A stretch of DNA of 64,000 nt from Nonomuraea sp. NBC_00507 (GCF_036013525.1 NZ_CP107853.1:5456001-5520000); one strand, 5' to 3'; positions 19,209 to 28,101 are shown, counted from the first letter of the stretch. Made by a program: numbers and translations. Notes: generated by a model not told the origin, from the letters alone.

Positions 19209-19661
19209 GTGGATGTCACCGAACGGGCCGAGTTGACCGTCGTCGGCTACGTCATACGCACCACCAATGCCGACGAGATGGATCCGGCACGGGCCAAGCT
19301 GCCGGCGTTGTGGCAGCGGGCCGGCGCGCCCGGGGCCTTCGCGCATGTGCCCGGCCGCGTCGATGAAAACCTTTATGCCGTGCTGACCGACTACGAAAGC
19401 GACCATAACGGGGCCTACACGCAGATCGTCGGCATCGGCGTGCGCACGGTGCCGCGGCTGCCCGAGGGCATGGTGGCCGTGCGGGTGCCCGCCGGGCAGG
19501 CGCTGAGGGTGGAGGCGCGCGGGCCGATGCCGCAGTCGCTCGTCGAGGCGTGGCAGCGGGTGTGGAAGCACACCGAGTCGGGCGGCACGCCGTCGCGTTC
19601 GTACACGACGGACCTCGAAGTGCATCACCCGCAGGGCGCGGACCTCTACATCGCCATCTAG
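19209..19661 (+). CDS. GyrI-like/effector-binding domain protein
   Basis: 150 residues from a GTG at 19209, with GGGAGGGAGG upstream. The sequence follows the GyrI-like small-molecule binding fold: VVGYVIRTTNADEMDPARAK, PALWQRAGAPGAFAHV, LYAVLTDYESDHNGAYTQIV, PEGMVAVRVPAGQALRVEAR, AWQRVWKHTES, then a final DLEVHHPQGADLYIAI. It is stand-alone without an HTH domain. Homologues bind amphipathic ligands; some inhibit gyrase and some hydrolyse cyclopropanes. Specific role unknown. Confidence 0.8.
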   Translation: MDVTERAELTVVGYVIRTTNADEMDPARAKLPALWQRAGAPGAFAHVPGRVDENLYAVLTDYESDHNGAYTQIVGIGVRTVPRLPEGMVAVRVPAGQALRVEARGPMPQSLVEAWQRVWKHTESGGTPSRSYTTDLEVHHPQGADLYIAI

Positions 19662-19689
19662 GCAGGTTCGGGCTTGGACAAGCCCGGAC

Positions 19690-20214
19690 CTAGGAAAGGT
19701 CGAGCGCGGCGGCCGCCGCCTCGACGGCCGTCGGTTTGACCTGCTCCATCGGCAGGTGCGCATACTCGGCGGAGCAGTCCGACATCCCGCCGAGCGCCAC
19801 CGTCGCCCGGATCTGCTGCTCGAGGGTGACCTCCGGCCCGAACAGCAGGCGGACCAGCGTGCGCCGCCACTCGAACATGCGCGTGCCCAGGTCCAGGTAG
19901 CCCAGCGTGGACATCTCCCGCACCATCATGACGATCACCTCGCGGTGCCGCCAGGTCAGCTCGAAGTAGTCCTCGAGCAGCTCCCGCGCGTCGCCCCCCG
20001 GCTCCCGCGTGGCCACGAACCGCTCCACGTCCTCGACCATCGGCTGGACGATGCTGCGCACCAGGTCCTCGCGCGAGGCGAAGTGGTAGTAGAGCGCGGG
20101 CTTGGTGATGCCCAGCCGTTCGGAGATCTGGCGCAGGCTCGTGTTCTGCACGCCCTGCTGGACGAACAGCTCGCGGGCCACCTCCAGGATGCGGGACTTG
20201 GTATCGCTGGGCAT
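19690..20214 (-). CDS. TetR family regulator of the adjacent monooxygenase
   Basis: 174 residues from ATG 20214. N-terminal TetR HTH: SRILEVARELFVQQGVQNTS, LRQISERLGITKPALYYHFA. The remaining helices form the ligand-binding and dimerisation domain. It is divergent from the FAD monooxygenase at 20289; the 74-base gap contains two palindromes of related sequence, strongly suggesting that it represses itself and that enzyme. Confidence 0.9.
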   Translation of the reverse strand: MPSDTKSRILEVARELFVQQGVQNTSLRQISERLGITKPALYYHFASREDLVRSIVQPMVEDVERFVATREPGGDARELLEDYFELTWRHREVIVMMVREMSTLGYLDLGTRMFEWRRTLVRLLFGPEVTLEQQIRATVALGGMSDCSAEYAHLPMEQVKPTAVEAAAAALDLS

Positions 20215-20231
20215 GGCCCAAGACTATCGCT

Positions 20232-20277
20232 TACTTACCGTTAAGTATGCTAGCGTCGATTTACCTTCCGTTAAGTA
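20232..20277. promoter_or_regulatory. Pair of TetR operators
   Basis: Site 1 (20232-20247) is TACTTA-CCGT-TAAGTA, with perfect arms. Site 2 (20262-20277) is TACCTT-CCGT-TAAGTA, with two mismatches in the left arm. They are 30 bp apart, about three helical turns, in the divergent intergenic region, with site 2 ending 11 bases before the monooxygenase ATG. Confidence 0.75.
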
Positions 20278-20288
20278 AGGGGGTTGGA

Positions 20289-21563
20289 ATGAGAGTCCTC
20301 ATCTCCGGCGCGAGCATCGCGGGACCGGCTCTCGCCTACTGGCTCACCCGGTACGGGTTCGCCGTCACCGTCGTGGAGCGCGCCCCGGCCCTGCGTAAGA
20401 CGGGCGGGCACGCGATCGACCTGTTCAGGCCGGCGATGGACATCGTCGAGCGGATGGGCGTCCTGGAGCAGGTCGTGGCCAAGAAGACCGGCCTCGAGCA
20501 CCTGACGGTCCACAGGGTCGGCTACGACCGCCCCATCCGCCTGGAGGTGCGCCGGCTGATGGCGGCCGTCTCCGACCGGCACGTCGAGATCATGCGCGAC
20601 GACCTGAGTGAAATCTTCTACGACGCCACCCGCGACGACGTCGAGTACGTCTTCGGCGACTCGATCGCCTCGATCTCCGACGACGGCGAGGTGACCTTCG
20701 ACAGCGGGCGGGCGGCCCGCTTCGACCTGGTGATCGGTGCGGACGGCCTGCACTCCAACGTGCGCCGCCTGGTCTTCGGTCCCGAGTCCGCATTCTCCAC
20801 CTGGATCGGCGGCTACCTCGCCGTGGTCTCGGTCCCCAACTTCCTGGGCCTCGACGGCCGCATGGAGGCCATCGCGGGGGTGGGCAGGATGGCCGGCATG
20901 GGCGCGCCGCACATGGCCGATGCGCGGGCGGTGTTCCTGTTCAGGACGCCGGAGCCGCTCGACTACCACCACAGGGACGTGGCCGCGCAGAAGGGGTTTC
21001 TGCGGGAGCACTTCGACGGGATGGGCTGGGAGGTGCCGAGGATCATGGCGGAGCTGGACGACACCCCCGCGTTCTACTTCGACTCGATCACCCAGCTCCG
21101 CCTGGACACCTGGTCACGCGGCCGGGTGACGCTGGTGGGCGACGCCGGCTACTGCCCGGGGCCCGCCGTCGGCGGCAGCACGAGCCTGGCCGTCGTGGGG
21201 GCGTACATCCTGGCGGGGGAGCTGGCCGCGCACGGCGGCGACCACACGCGGGCCTTCCCCGCCTACGAGGCGGAAATCGGCGACTACGTGCGCCGCAGCC
21301 GCACGTTCGCCGTCAACGCGGCCAAACGCATCGTCCCGGGCAGCCGCTTCGAGCTCTGGGCGCTCGGCGCGGCCGTGGGGCTGGTCACGCATCTGCCGGC
21401 CGCGCTGACCAGGGCCGCCACCAAGATCACCAGCAAGGGCGTGCGCCTGCACGACTCGATCCGGCTGAAGGACTACTCCGCGCACGAGATCAGGCGAGCA
21501 CCCCTTCGCCCCGCAGCTTCTCCGCCTCCCCCTGGGACAACCCCCACTCCGAGAGGTCGGTGA
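20289..21563 (+). CDS. FAD-dependent monooxygenase (PHBH-type)
   Basis: 424 residues from ATG 20289 (MRVLISGASIAGPALAYWLT), an FAD-binding GxGxxG variant (GASIAG). A DG motif is in LVIGADGLHSNVRRLVFG, and the second FAD motif is in RVTLVGDAGYCPGPAVGGS. This is the flavoprotein hydroxylase family resembling TetX and aromatic hydroxylases. Homology normally ends near SIRLKDYS (about 21480); the extra Pro-rich tail overlaps the convergent CoA-transferase gene by 74 bases. Regulated with the divergent TetR. Substrate unknown, possibly a xenobiotic or aromatic. Confidence 0.88.
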   Translation: MRVLISGASIAGPALAYWLTRYGFAVTVVERAPALRKTGGHAIDLFRPAMDIVERMGVLEQVVAKKTGLEHLTVHRVGYDRPIRLEVRRLMAAVSDRHVEIMRDDLSEIFYDATRDDVEYVFGDSIASISDDGEVTFDSGRAARFDLVIGADGLHSNVRRLVFGPESAFSTWIGGYLAVVSVPNFLGLDGRMEAIAGVGRMAGMGAPHMADARAVFLFRTPEPLDYHHRDVAAQKGFLREHFDGMGWEVPRIMAELDDTPAFYFDSITQLRLDTWSRGRVTLVGDAGYCPGPAVGGSTSLAVVGAYILAGELAAHGGDHTRAFPAYEAEIGDYVRRSRTFAVNAAKRIVPGSRFELWALGAAVGLVTHLPAALTRAATKITSKGVRLHDSIRLKDYSAHEIRRAPLRPAASPPPPGTTPTPRGR

Positions 21564-22611
21564 GCCGGGTGGCCGGCGACAGGTCGGGGCCGGCGGCGCC
21601 CAGCAGGCGGGGCGCGGGCACGGGCATGGTGACGCCGCCGACCTCGGCGAAGCTGCCGCGCGCGACGTTGTGCGGGTGGGCGGCGGCCTCCGACATGGAC
21701 AAGACGGGCGAGACGCACGCGTCGGAGCCCTCGAAGAGCTCCTCCCACTCGGCCCGCGTCCTGGTCTTGAACTCCGCGGCCAGGCGGGCCTTCAGCGCGG
21801 GCCACTGGGCCCGGTCGTTCCTGTCGGGCAGATCCGTCAGGCCCATCAAGGACACCATCGTGTCCCAGAACTGCGGCTCCAGCGCTCCCACGGCCACGTG
21901 CAGCCCGTCGGCGGTCTCGTACGTGTCGTACTGCGGGGCTCCCGTGTCCAGCAGATTCGTGCCGCGCGGCCCCCAGAAGCCGCTCTGCACGCCCTGGTAG
22001 AACATCGCGAACAGCACCGACGCCCCGTCCACCATGGCCGCGTCGATCACCCGGCCCTTCCCGGTGCGCTCCCGCTCGAACAGGGCCAGCAGCACCCCGT
22101 ACGCCAGCATGAGCCCACCGCCGGCGAAGTCGCCCAGGATGTTGATCGGCGGGGTCGGCTTGTTCCCGTCGCGTCCCAGCATCGACAGGATGCCGGAGAT
22201 CGCGATGTAGTCGATGTCGTGCCCGGCTGTCGAGGCCAGCGGCCCGTCCTGGCCCCAGCCGGTCATCCGGCCGTAGATCAGGCGCTCGTTCACCGCGTGC
22301 AGGTCGGCCGGGCCGATGCCGAGCCGCTCGGCCACGCCGGGCCGGAACACCTCGATCACCACGTCGGCGTGCCTGGCCAGCTTCTTGAACGCGGCCACGC
22401 CCTCGGGTGCCTTCAAGTCCAGCCCGATCGTGCGCTTGCCCCGATCCATGACATCCCTGCGCGGCTCGTCGGAGACCGCCTTGACCCGATCCACCCGCAG
22501 CACCTCGGCGCCGTGGTCGGCCAGCATCATCCCCGCGAACGGCCCGGGGGCCAGGCCCGCGAGCTCCAGCACGCGGACTCCGGCCAGCGGGCCTCGGCGA
22601 ACTTCAGACAT
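21490..22611 (-). CDS. CaiB/BaiF CoA-transferase family, alpha-methylacyl-CoA racemase-like
   Basis: 373 residues from ATG 22611 (MSEVRRGPLAGVRVLELAGL). Family III CoA-transferase fold with LAPGPFAGMMLADHGAEVLR and VVIEVFRPGVAERLGIGP. The racemase features GHDIDYIAISGILSMLG and NILGDFAGGGLMLAYGV supply the His and Asp that act as acid/base in mycobacterial MCR. The chemistry would be epimerisation of 2-methylacyl-CoA thioesters for beta-oxidation of branched lipids. The frame is open further upstream, but the conserved N-terminus starts here. Confidence 0.87.
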   Translation of the reverse strand: MSEVRRGPLAGVRVLELAGLAPGPFAGMMLADHGAEVLRVDRVKAVSDEPRRDVMDRGKRTIGLDLKAPEGVAAFKKLARHADVVIEVFRPGVAERLGIGPADLHAVNERLIYGRMTGWGQDGPLASTAGHDIDYIAISGILSMLGRDGNKPTPPINILGDFAGGGLMLAYGVLLALFERERTGKGRVIDAAMVDGASVLFAMFYQGVQSGFWGPRGTNLLDTGAPQYDTYETADGLHVAVGALEPQFWDTMVSLMGLTDLPDRNDRAQWPALKARLAAEFKTRTRAEWEELFEGSDACVSPVLSMSEAAAHPHNVARGSFAEVGGVTMPVPAPRLLGAAGPDLSPATRLTDLSEWGLSQGEAEKLRGEGVLA

Positions 22612-22720
22612 ACGGACAGTAGAACAACATTCGGTGATCTCTGGCAAGCGGCTCCCCGGCGAAGCCCTATCAGGTATGGGAAACTTGCCCACTGTTCGTG
22701 GTGGTCTACAGGGGACGGAC

Positions 22721-24247
22721 ATGGTTTCGGAAGACAGCCGGCTCATCGCCAGGCGCTACGAGTTAGTGCGCGAACTGGGCCGCGGGGGGATGGGCGTGGT
22801 CTGGGAAGGCCGGGACACGCTGCTCAACCGGCAGGTCGCCATCAAGGAAGTCGTGCTGCCCGACGGGCTGTCGCCCGGCGATCAGGAACGCCAGCTCATG
22901 CGCACCGTCCGCGAGGCCCGTACGGCCGCCAAGCTCAACCACCCGTCCGTCGTCGCCGTCTACGACGTCGTCGAGGAGGGTGGCCGCCCCTGGATCGTCA
23001 TGGAGCTGCTCAGTCACCCCACGGTCGAGCAGGTCGTGCTCGGCTCGGGAGCTCTGCCCGTGCGCGAGGCGGCCGACGTCGGCCGGCAGGTGTTGTCGGC
23101 GCTGAAGGCCGCCCACGCGGCCGGGATCCTGCACCGCGACGTCAAGCCCAGCAACATCCTCATCACCGACGACGGCCGCGCGGTCCTCACCGACTTCGGC
23201 ATCGCCACCGTCGAGGGCGACGCGTCGCTGACCAGGACCGGCATGGTCACCGGCTCGCCGAGCTTCCTCGCGCCGGAACGGGTCCGCGCCGCCGAGGCAG
23301 GACCGGCCTCCGACCTGTGGTCGCTGGGCGCCACGCTGTACGCGTGCATGGTGGGGCGCTCGCCGTTCGAGCGAGGCGACCCCATGGCGACGCTCAACGC
23401 GCTGCTCACCGAGGAGCCCGACTACCGGCGCATCCCGCCGATCATGCATCCGATCCTGCGCGGCCTGCTGCGCAAGGAGCCCGAGGAGCGGGTGGACGCC
23501 GAGGAGGCCGACCGGCTGCTCGCGGCCATCGTCGCGGCCAAGCCCGCCGCCGCCGACCGCGACGTGCCCGAGCGGAAGAGTGGCCGCGCGCGGGCGCTGC
23601 TCGCGGCGGGCGCGGCGGCGGTCGTCGTGATCGCGGGCGGCTCGGTCGCCTACTTCAAGCTCGCCACCCCCGCCGAAGGCGCGCCGCGCGCGACCGCTCT
23701 GCCCGCCGCGGCGACCAGTCCGCTCACGCCGAGCGCCACCCCCACGTCGGAGCCGACTGTCTCGCCCACGCCCAGCGTGACCCGGATGGCGCCGGTCGTA
23801 CGGGCGTGGACGTCGCCTGACGGCTGGTCGATCCTGCGGCCGGTCGGCTGGAAGGGCGCGCGGCGAGAGGCCGGCACCGAATGGACGCGCCGGGACAGGA
23901 ACGCCCATCTCGGCATCGAGGCCGTCTATTCCAACCTCGACGTCAACGAGCTCCTGCGCGCCTCGGAGGACACGATGCGGCAGAACGCCGAGCGCGTGGT
24001 GACCCGCGGCCGCCGCACCGTCACACACCAGGGCGTCAAGGGCGTGGAGTGGGAGTTCTCCTGGACGGCGGGCGCGGCGGGCGGGGCGCGGTGGGCCGCG
24101 GTCGGCACCCGCTACCGGGAGGTGCGCCGGGCCCTGGCGATCGGCGACACCGCGTACATCGTGTCCTGGACGGTCGCCGAGAACCAGTGGCCGCGCAACA
24201 GGGGACTGATGCGACAGGTGATCAGTAGCTTTACGGTGGGGGCATGA
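22721..24247 (+). CDS. Ser/Thr protein kinase with one transmembrane helix and extracellular domain
   Basis: 508 residues from ATG 22721 (AGGGGAC upstream). PknB-type kinase domain, residues 13-270: GRGGMG loop (20-25), VAIK (K42), HRDVKPSNIL catalytic loop, TDFGIATVEGD and a short APE-like LAPERVRA segment. Then a basic linker, one helix (ALLAAGAAAVVVIAGGSVAY), a Thr/Pro/Ser-rich spacer and an extracellular domain of about 150 residues (VRAWTSPDGWSILRPVGWKG). Overlaps the next gene by ATGA. It probably senses an envelope signal; no PASTA repeats are present. Confidence 0.92.
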   Translation: MVSEDSRLIARRYELVRELGRGGMGVVWEGRDTLLNRQVAIKEVVLPDGLSPGDQERQLMRTVREARTAAKLNHPSVVAVYDVVEEGGRPWIVMELLSHPTVEQVVLGSGALPVREAADVGRQVLSALKAAHAAGILHRDVKPSNILITDDGRAVLTDFGIATVEGDASLTRTGMVTGSPSFLAPERVRAAEAGPASDLWSLGATLYACMVGRSPFERGDPMATLNALLTEEPDYRRIPPIMHPILRGLLRKEPEERVDAEEADRLLAAIVAAKPAAADRDVPERKSGRARALLAAGAAAVVVIAGGSVAYFKLATPAEGAPRATALPAAATSPLTPSATPTSEPTVSPTPSVTRMAPVVRAWTSPDGWSILRPVGWKGARREAGTEWTRRDRNAHLGIEAVYSNLDVNELLRASEDTMRQNAERVVTRGRRTVTHQGVKGVEWEFSWTAGAAGGARWAAVGTRYREVRRALAIGDTAYIVSWTVAENQWPRNRGLMRQVISSFTVGA

Positions 24248-25227
24248 GGCCCTGGAACCTGCTCGCCCTGCCCCCGCTCCCGGAGGAGCTGATGCGGGGC
24301 CTGCTCGCCCCGCTGGGCGAGCGCGTGCACGTCCGCGTGCCCGCGGCCCGCGACAGGGACGCGCTCCTCGCGGCGCTGCCGGAGGCGGAGATCGTGCTCG
24401 GCGACTGGACGGGCACGCTCGTCATGGACGCGGCGGCGGTCGCGGCCGCGCCCCGGCTGGCTTTCGTGCAGCAGCCGTCCGTGGGCGTGGACGGTCATGA
24501 CCTCGGCGCCCTGGCCGCGGCCGGGGTGCCGCTGGCCAACACGCCCGGCGTCAGCGCCGTGGCGGTCTCGGAATGGTGCTTGGGTGCCACGCTCTCGCTG
24601 TCGCGCAAGCTCGCCGCGGCCGACGCCGCCGTACGCGCGGGCGAGTGGCCGCAGCAGGGCCTGCAGCCGCATGAGCTGCGCGGCCGCCGCGTCGGCATCG
24701 TCGGGTGGGGCCCGATCGGCCTCTCCTGCGCCGAGATCTTCCGGGCGCTCGGCTGTCACGTGACGTTCTGGACCCGCACGCCGCGCGAGGACCCCGCCTT
24801 CGAAGACCTGGAGACGCTCGTCTCCGGCAGCGACGTGGTGGTGGTCGTCATCGCGCTGTCCGACCAGACCCGCGACCTGATCGACCCGGCCCGCATGAAG
24901 CAGGGCGCCCTGCTCGTGAACGCCGCCCGAGGCGGTGTCGTCAACCAGCCGGCGCTGGTCACCGCGCTGCGTGAGGGGCATCTGGGGGGAGCGGCGCTGG
25001 ACGTGTTCGACGTCGAGCCGCTGCCCGCCGGCGACCCGCTGCGTGACCTGCCGAACGTCCTGCTGTCCCCGCACGTCGCCGGCGTCACCCCTGAGGCCAC
25101 CGGGCGGCTGCTGACCGCCACCCTCGCCAACCTGACCGCCGCCGTCGAGGGCCGCGAGGTGGACGCGGTGCTCAATGGCGTAGCGCCCATCGTGCGGAGG
25201 AAGTTTACGGAATCGTCTACCACATAG
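24244..25227 (+). CDS. D-2-hydroxyacid dehydrogenase
   Basis: 327 residues, starting inside the kinase stop (ATGA), so translation is coupled. NAD-binding domain: RRVGIVGWGPIGLSCAEIF, then an Arg-containing TRTPREDPAF loop after beta-2. Catalytic residues are visible: Arg in NAARGGVVNQPALV, Glu in DVFDVEPLPAGDPL and His in NVLLSPHVAGVTPE. The family oxidises D-2-hydroxyacids or reduces 2-ketoacids (glyoxylate/hydroxypyruvate reductase and PGDH relatives). Substrate not determinable. Confidence 0.9.
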   Translation: MRPWNLLALPPLPEELMRGLLAPLGERVHVRVPAARDRDALLAALPEAEIVLGDWTGTLVMDAAAVAAAPRLAFVQQPSVGVDGHDLGALAAAGVPLANTPGVSAVAVSEWCLGATLSLSRKLAAADAAVRAGEWPQQGLQPHELRGRRVGIVGWGPIGLSCAEIFRALGCHVTFWTRTPREDPAFEDLETLVSGSDVVVVVIALSDQTRDLIDPARMKQGALLVNAARGGVVNQPALVTALREGHLGGAALDVFDVEPLPAGDPLRDLPNVLLSPHVAGVTPEATGRLLTATLANLTAAVEGREVDAVLNGVAPIVRRKFTESSTT

Positions 25228-25344
25228 GCATTTCACCTGGCACCATGAACAGTTTTCGTGTCTTTAACGACCCCGGTCTGTTCGAGGTGCCGTGTGGGAG
25301 ATACGGTCTTACGGACGATCTCTACCGGCTCAAGGGGGTGCTTC

Positions 25345-25422
25345 GTGAACGAGCGTAACGAGCGTCGCACAATCGAACGTAGCACGACCGTCGTCACGGC
25401 CCCGACGAAGGAGGGGCCGTGA
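25345..25422 (+). CDS. 25-residue ORF overlapping the bfaA start
   Basis: GTG 25345 is preceded by AAGGGGG at good distance and encodes MNERNERRTIERSTTVVTAP and five more residues before TGA 25420-25422, which overlaps the GTG start of bfaA (GTGA). The peptide is strongly charged. It may be a leader peptide whose translation controls bfaA, or a coupling device. No family recognised; conservation would decide. Confidence 0.45.
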   Translation: MNERNERRTIERSTTVVTAPTKEGP

Positions 25423-26780
25423 CGACGACGATGTCGACACACCAACGGGCAGTAGAGCAGATCCGGCACTCCTACGCCGAGATCCCGGGTGGCGCCGCGC
25501 CGCGGCTGGCCAAGTCGACGTCCAACCTGTTCAGGTTCCGCGACGCCACGAAGACGGCCAAGCTCTCGGCCAGGGATCTCGACGAGGTCATCAGCGTCGA
25601 CCCCGAGACCATGACGGCCGAGGTCCAGGGCATGACCACGTACGAGCACCTGGTCGACGCCACGCTGCCGCACGGGCTCATGCCGTACGTGGTGCCGCAG
25701 CTCAAAACCATCACGCTCGGCGGCGCCGTGACGGGGCTCGGCATAGAGTCCACGAGCTTCAGGGACGGGCTGCCGCACGAGTCGGTCGAGGAGCTCGAGA
25801 TCCTCACCGGCGACGGGCGCGTCGTCGTGGCCCGCCCCGACAACGAGCACAGCGACCTCTTCCGCGCCTTCCCCAACTCCTACGGCACGCTCGGCTACGC
25901 GTTGCGCATCAAGATCAGGCTGCGCAAGGTCCAGCCGTACGTGCACCTCACGCACGTCAAGTTCACCGACGCCGCCAAGTGCATGCTGGCCATGCAGGAG
26001 ATCTGCGACACCATGGTGCACGACGGCGAAAGCATCGACTTCGTGGACGGGGTCTTCTTCGGCCCGGGCGAGATGTACCTCACGGTCGGCCGCTTCGCCG
26101 ACCGCGCGCCCTACGCCTCCGACTACACCGGCATGCGCATCTACTACCAGTCGATCAGGCACCGCAGCCGCGACTGGTTGACCATCCGCGACTACCTGTG
26201 GCGCTGGGACACCGACTGGTTCTGGTGCTCGCGGGCCTTCGGCGTGCAGCAGCCGGTGGTGCGCTCGCTCATGCCGCGCCGCTGGATGCGCTCCGACGTC
26301 TACCGCCGCCTGGTCGCCCTCGACCGCAAATACGGCGTGACCGCCCGCGTCGACCGGTGGCGCAACCAGCCGGTCCAGGAATCGGTCATCCAGGACGTGG
26401 AGGTGCCGGTCGAGCGCGGGGCGGAGTTCCTGGAGTTCTTCCACGACAAGGTCGGGATGACGCCGGTGTGGATGTGCCCGCTGCGATCAGGCACCCGCTG
26501 GCCGCTCTATCCCCTCGAACCCGGCAAGCTCTACGTCAACTTCGGCTTCTGGGGAATGGTGCCGCTGCCACGGGGGCAGTTCGACGGCTACTACAACCGG
26601 CTCATCGAGCATGCGGTGCACGACCTCGACGGGCACAAGTCGCTCTATTCGACGTCCTTCTACGCCCGTGAGCAGTTCTGGCAGCTGTACAACGGCGACG
26701 CCTACTGGCCGGTCAAGCGGGAATACGACCCGAACGGGCGCCTGCTGGACCTGTACGACAAGTGTGTGCGGGGAAGGTGA
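25419..26780 (+). CDS. bfaA: FAD-linked oxidoreductase for 10-methyl fatty acid synthesis (BfaA/TmsA type)
   Basis: 453 residues from GTG 25419 (AAGGAGGGG upstream). FAD-binding (PCMH-type) domain with LKTITLGGAVTGLGIESTSF and EELEILTGDGRVVVARPDNE, as in DHCR24-like oxidases; the C-terminal part carries HKSLYSTSFYAREQFWQLYN. It lies four bases upstream of a fatty-acid methyltransferase gene. This pair is the known bfaA-bfaB (tmsA-tmsB) arrangement: the methyltransferase adds a methylene at C10 of an oleoyl-type chain, and the flavoprotein reduces it to a 10-methyl group using NADPH. 10-methyl C17:0 is a marker lipid of several Streptosporangiales. Confidence 0.8.
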   Translation: MTTTMSTHQRAVEQIRHSYAEIPGGAAPRLAKSTSNLFRFRDATKTAKLSARDLDEVISVDPETMTAEVQGMTTYEHLVDATLPHGLMPYVVPQLKTITLGGAVTGLGIESTSFRDGLPHESVEELEILTGDGRVVVARPDNEHSDLFRAFPNSYGTLGYALRIKIRLRKVQPYVHLTHVKFTDAAKCMLAMQEICDTMVHDGESIDFVDGVFFGPGEMYLTVGRFADRAPYASDYTGMRIYYQSIRHRSRDWLTIRDYLWRWDTDWFWCSRAFGVQQPVVRSLMPRRWMRSDVYRRLVALDRKYGVTARVDRWRNQPVQESVIQDVEVPVERGAEFLEFFHDKVGMTPVWMCPLRSGTRWPLYPLEPGKLYVNFGFWGMVPLPRGQFDGYYNRLIEHAVHDLDGHKSLYSTSFYAREQFWQLYNGDAYWPVKREYDPNGRLLDLYDKCVRGR

Positions 26781-26784
26781 GTGG

Positions 26785-28044
26785 ATGGCTCTCGCAACCA
26801 TCTTTGAGAAGATCGTCGGTACGGACGCGAACGTCGCGTTCCTGGCGTACGACGGCAGCAAGGCAGGGCCCGACGGGGCCGACATCACCCTTGAGGTCAA
26901 GTCCCCGATCGCGGTGGCCTATCTGGCGCAAGCCCCGGGGGAACTGGGCTTGGCCAGGGCGTACATCGCCGGTCACATCGACGTGCACGGCGACATGTAC
27001 ACATTGCTCGACCGCATGTGGAACATCACTACCAACGACCTGACAACATCCGAGAAGATCGCCGCTGTCCGCTCGCTGGGCGTCAAGCCGCTCCTCATGC
27101 GCGTGCCGCCGCCCCCACAGGAGATGCGGCAGAGCACGCTGGCCAAGCTCGGCTCCCGGCACGCCAAGCAACGCGACGCCGAGGCCATTCATCACCACTA
27201 CGACGTCTCCAACCGCTTCTACGAGTGGGTCCTCGGCCCGTCGATGGCCTACACCTGCGCCGCCTTCCCCGAGGAGGACGCGACGCTGGAAGAGGCCCAG
27301 TACACCAAGTTCGACCTGGTGGCCCGCAAGCTGGGGCTCGAGCCCGGCATGCGCCTGCTGGACGTGGGCTGCGGCTGGGGCGGCATGGCCATGCACGCCG
27401 CCAAGCACTACGGCGTCAAGGTGCTCGGCGTGACGCTGAGCAAGCAGCAGGCGGAGTGGGCCCAGCAGGCCATCGCCGACGCGGGCCTGCAGGACCTGGC
27501 CGAAGTGCGCCACATGGACTACCGCGACGTCCGGGAGACCGGGTTCGACGCGGTCAGCTCCATCGGCCTCACCGAGCACATCGGCAAGGCGAACCTCCCG
27601 GCGTACTTCTCCTTCCTGTACAGCAAGCTCAAGCCCGGCGGCCGCCTCCTGAACCACTGCATCACCCGGCCGACCGGCAAGGAGAAGACGTTCAACAAGG
27701 GCGGCTTCATCAACAAATACGTCTTCCCCGACGGGGAGCTGGAGTCGGTGGGCCACCTCATCAGGGAGATGGAGGACGTCGGCTTCGAGATCCGCCACGA
27801 GGAGAACCTCCGGGAGCACTACGCGAAGACCCTGCGGCACTGGTGCGACAACCTGGACGCCAACTGGGAGGACGCGGTCCAGGAGGTCGGCATGGGCACG
27901 GCCCGCGTGTGGGCGCTCTACATGGCCGGCTGCATCGTCGGCTTCGAGCGCAACAAGGTCCAGCTCCACCAGGTCCTGGGCGTGAGACTGGACGAGCAGG
28001 GCCGCTCCGGCGTCCCCCTCCGCCCGTCCGTCACCTGGCCCTGA
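26785..28044 (+). CDS. bfaB: SAM-dependent fatty acid methyltransferase (BfaB/TmsB, CFA synthase family)
   Basis: 419 residues from ATG 26785 (GGGAAGGTGAG upstream). N-terminal helical domain (AYLAQAPGELGLARAYIAGH), then the cyclopropane-fatty-acid synthase core: HHHYDVSNRFYEWVLGPSMA, YTCAAFPEEDATLEEAQYTK, SAM motif LLDVGCGWGGMAMHAAKHYG, VLGVTLSKQQAEWA, and the C-terminal CITRPTGKEKTFNKGGFINK. It acts on membrane phospholipid acyl chains. Coupled to bfaA by position, and terminated by the perfect hairpin at 28058-28101. Confidence 0.85.
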   Translation: MALATIFEKIVGTDANVAFLAYDGSKAGPDGADITLEVKSPIAVAYLAQAPGELGLARAYIAGHIDVHGDMYTLLDRMWNITTNDLTTSEKIAAVRSLGVKPLLMRVPPPPQEMRQSTLAKLGSRHAKQRDAEAIHHHYDVSNRFYEWVLGPSMAYTCAAFPEEDATLEEAQYTKFDLVARKLGLEPGMRLLDVGCGWGGMAMHAAKHYGVKVLGVTLSKQQAEWAQQAIADAGLQDLAEVRHMDYRDVRETGFDAVSSIGLTEHIGKANLPAYFSFLYSKLKPGGRLLNHCITRPTGKEKTFNKGGFINKYVFPDGELESVGHLIREMEDVGFEIRHEENLREHYAKTLRHWCDNLDANWEDAVQEVGMGTARVWALYMAGCIVGFERNKVQLHQVLGVRLDEQGRSGVPLRPSVTWP

Positions 28045-28057
28045 GTCCGATGGCAGT

Positions 28058-28101
28058 GTCCTTGCGTAATCTGCACGCTTGCGTGCAGATTACGCAAGGA
28101 C
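28058..28101. terminator. Perfect 21-bp hairpin between convergent genes
   Basis: Arms 28058-28078 and 28081-28101 are perfect inverted repeats (core CCTTGCGTAATCTGCACGC) with only TT between them. It sits between bfaB (stop 28044) and the convergent oxidoreductase gene, whose last four codons lie in the right arm. Likely a bidirectional terminator, though its near-zero loop also allows cruciform extrusion. Confidence 0.7.

Noticed and set aside
21670..23820. 716-codon plus-strand frame across the CoA-transferase and kinase genes
   Set aside because: It joins the antisense of one gene and an alternative frame of another; no start signal or motif.
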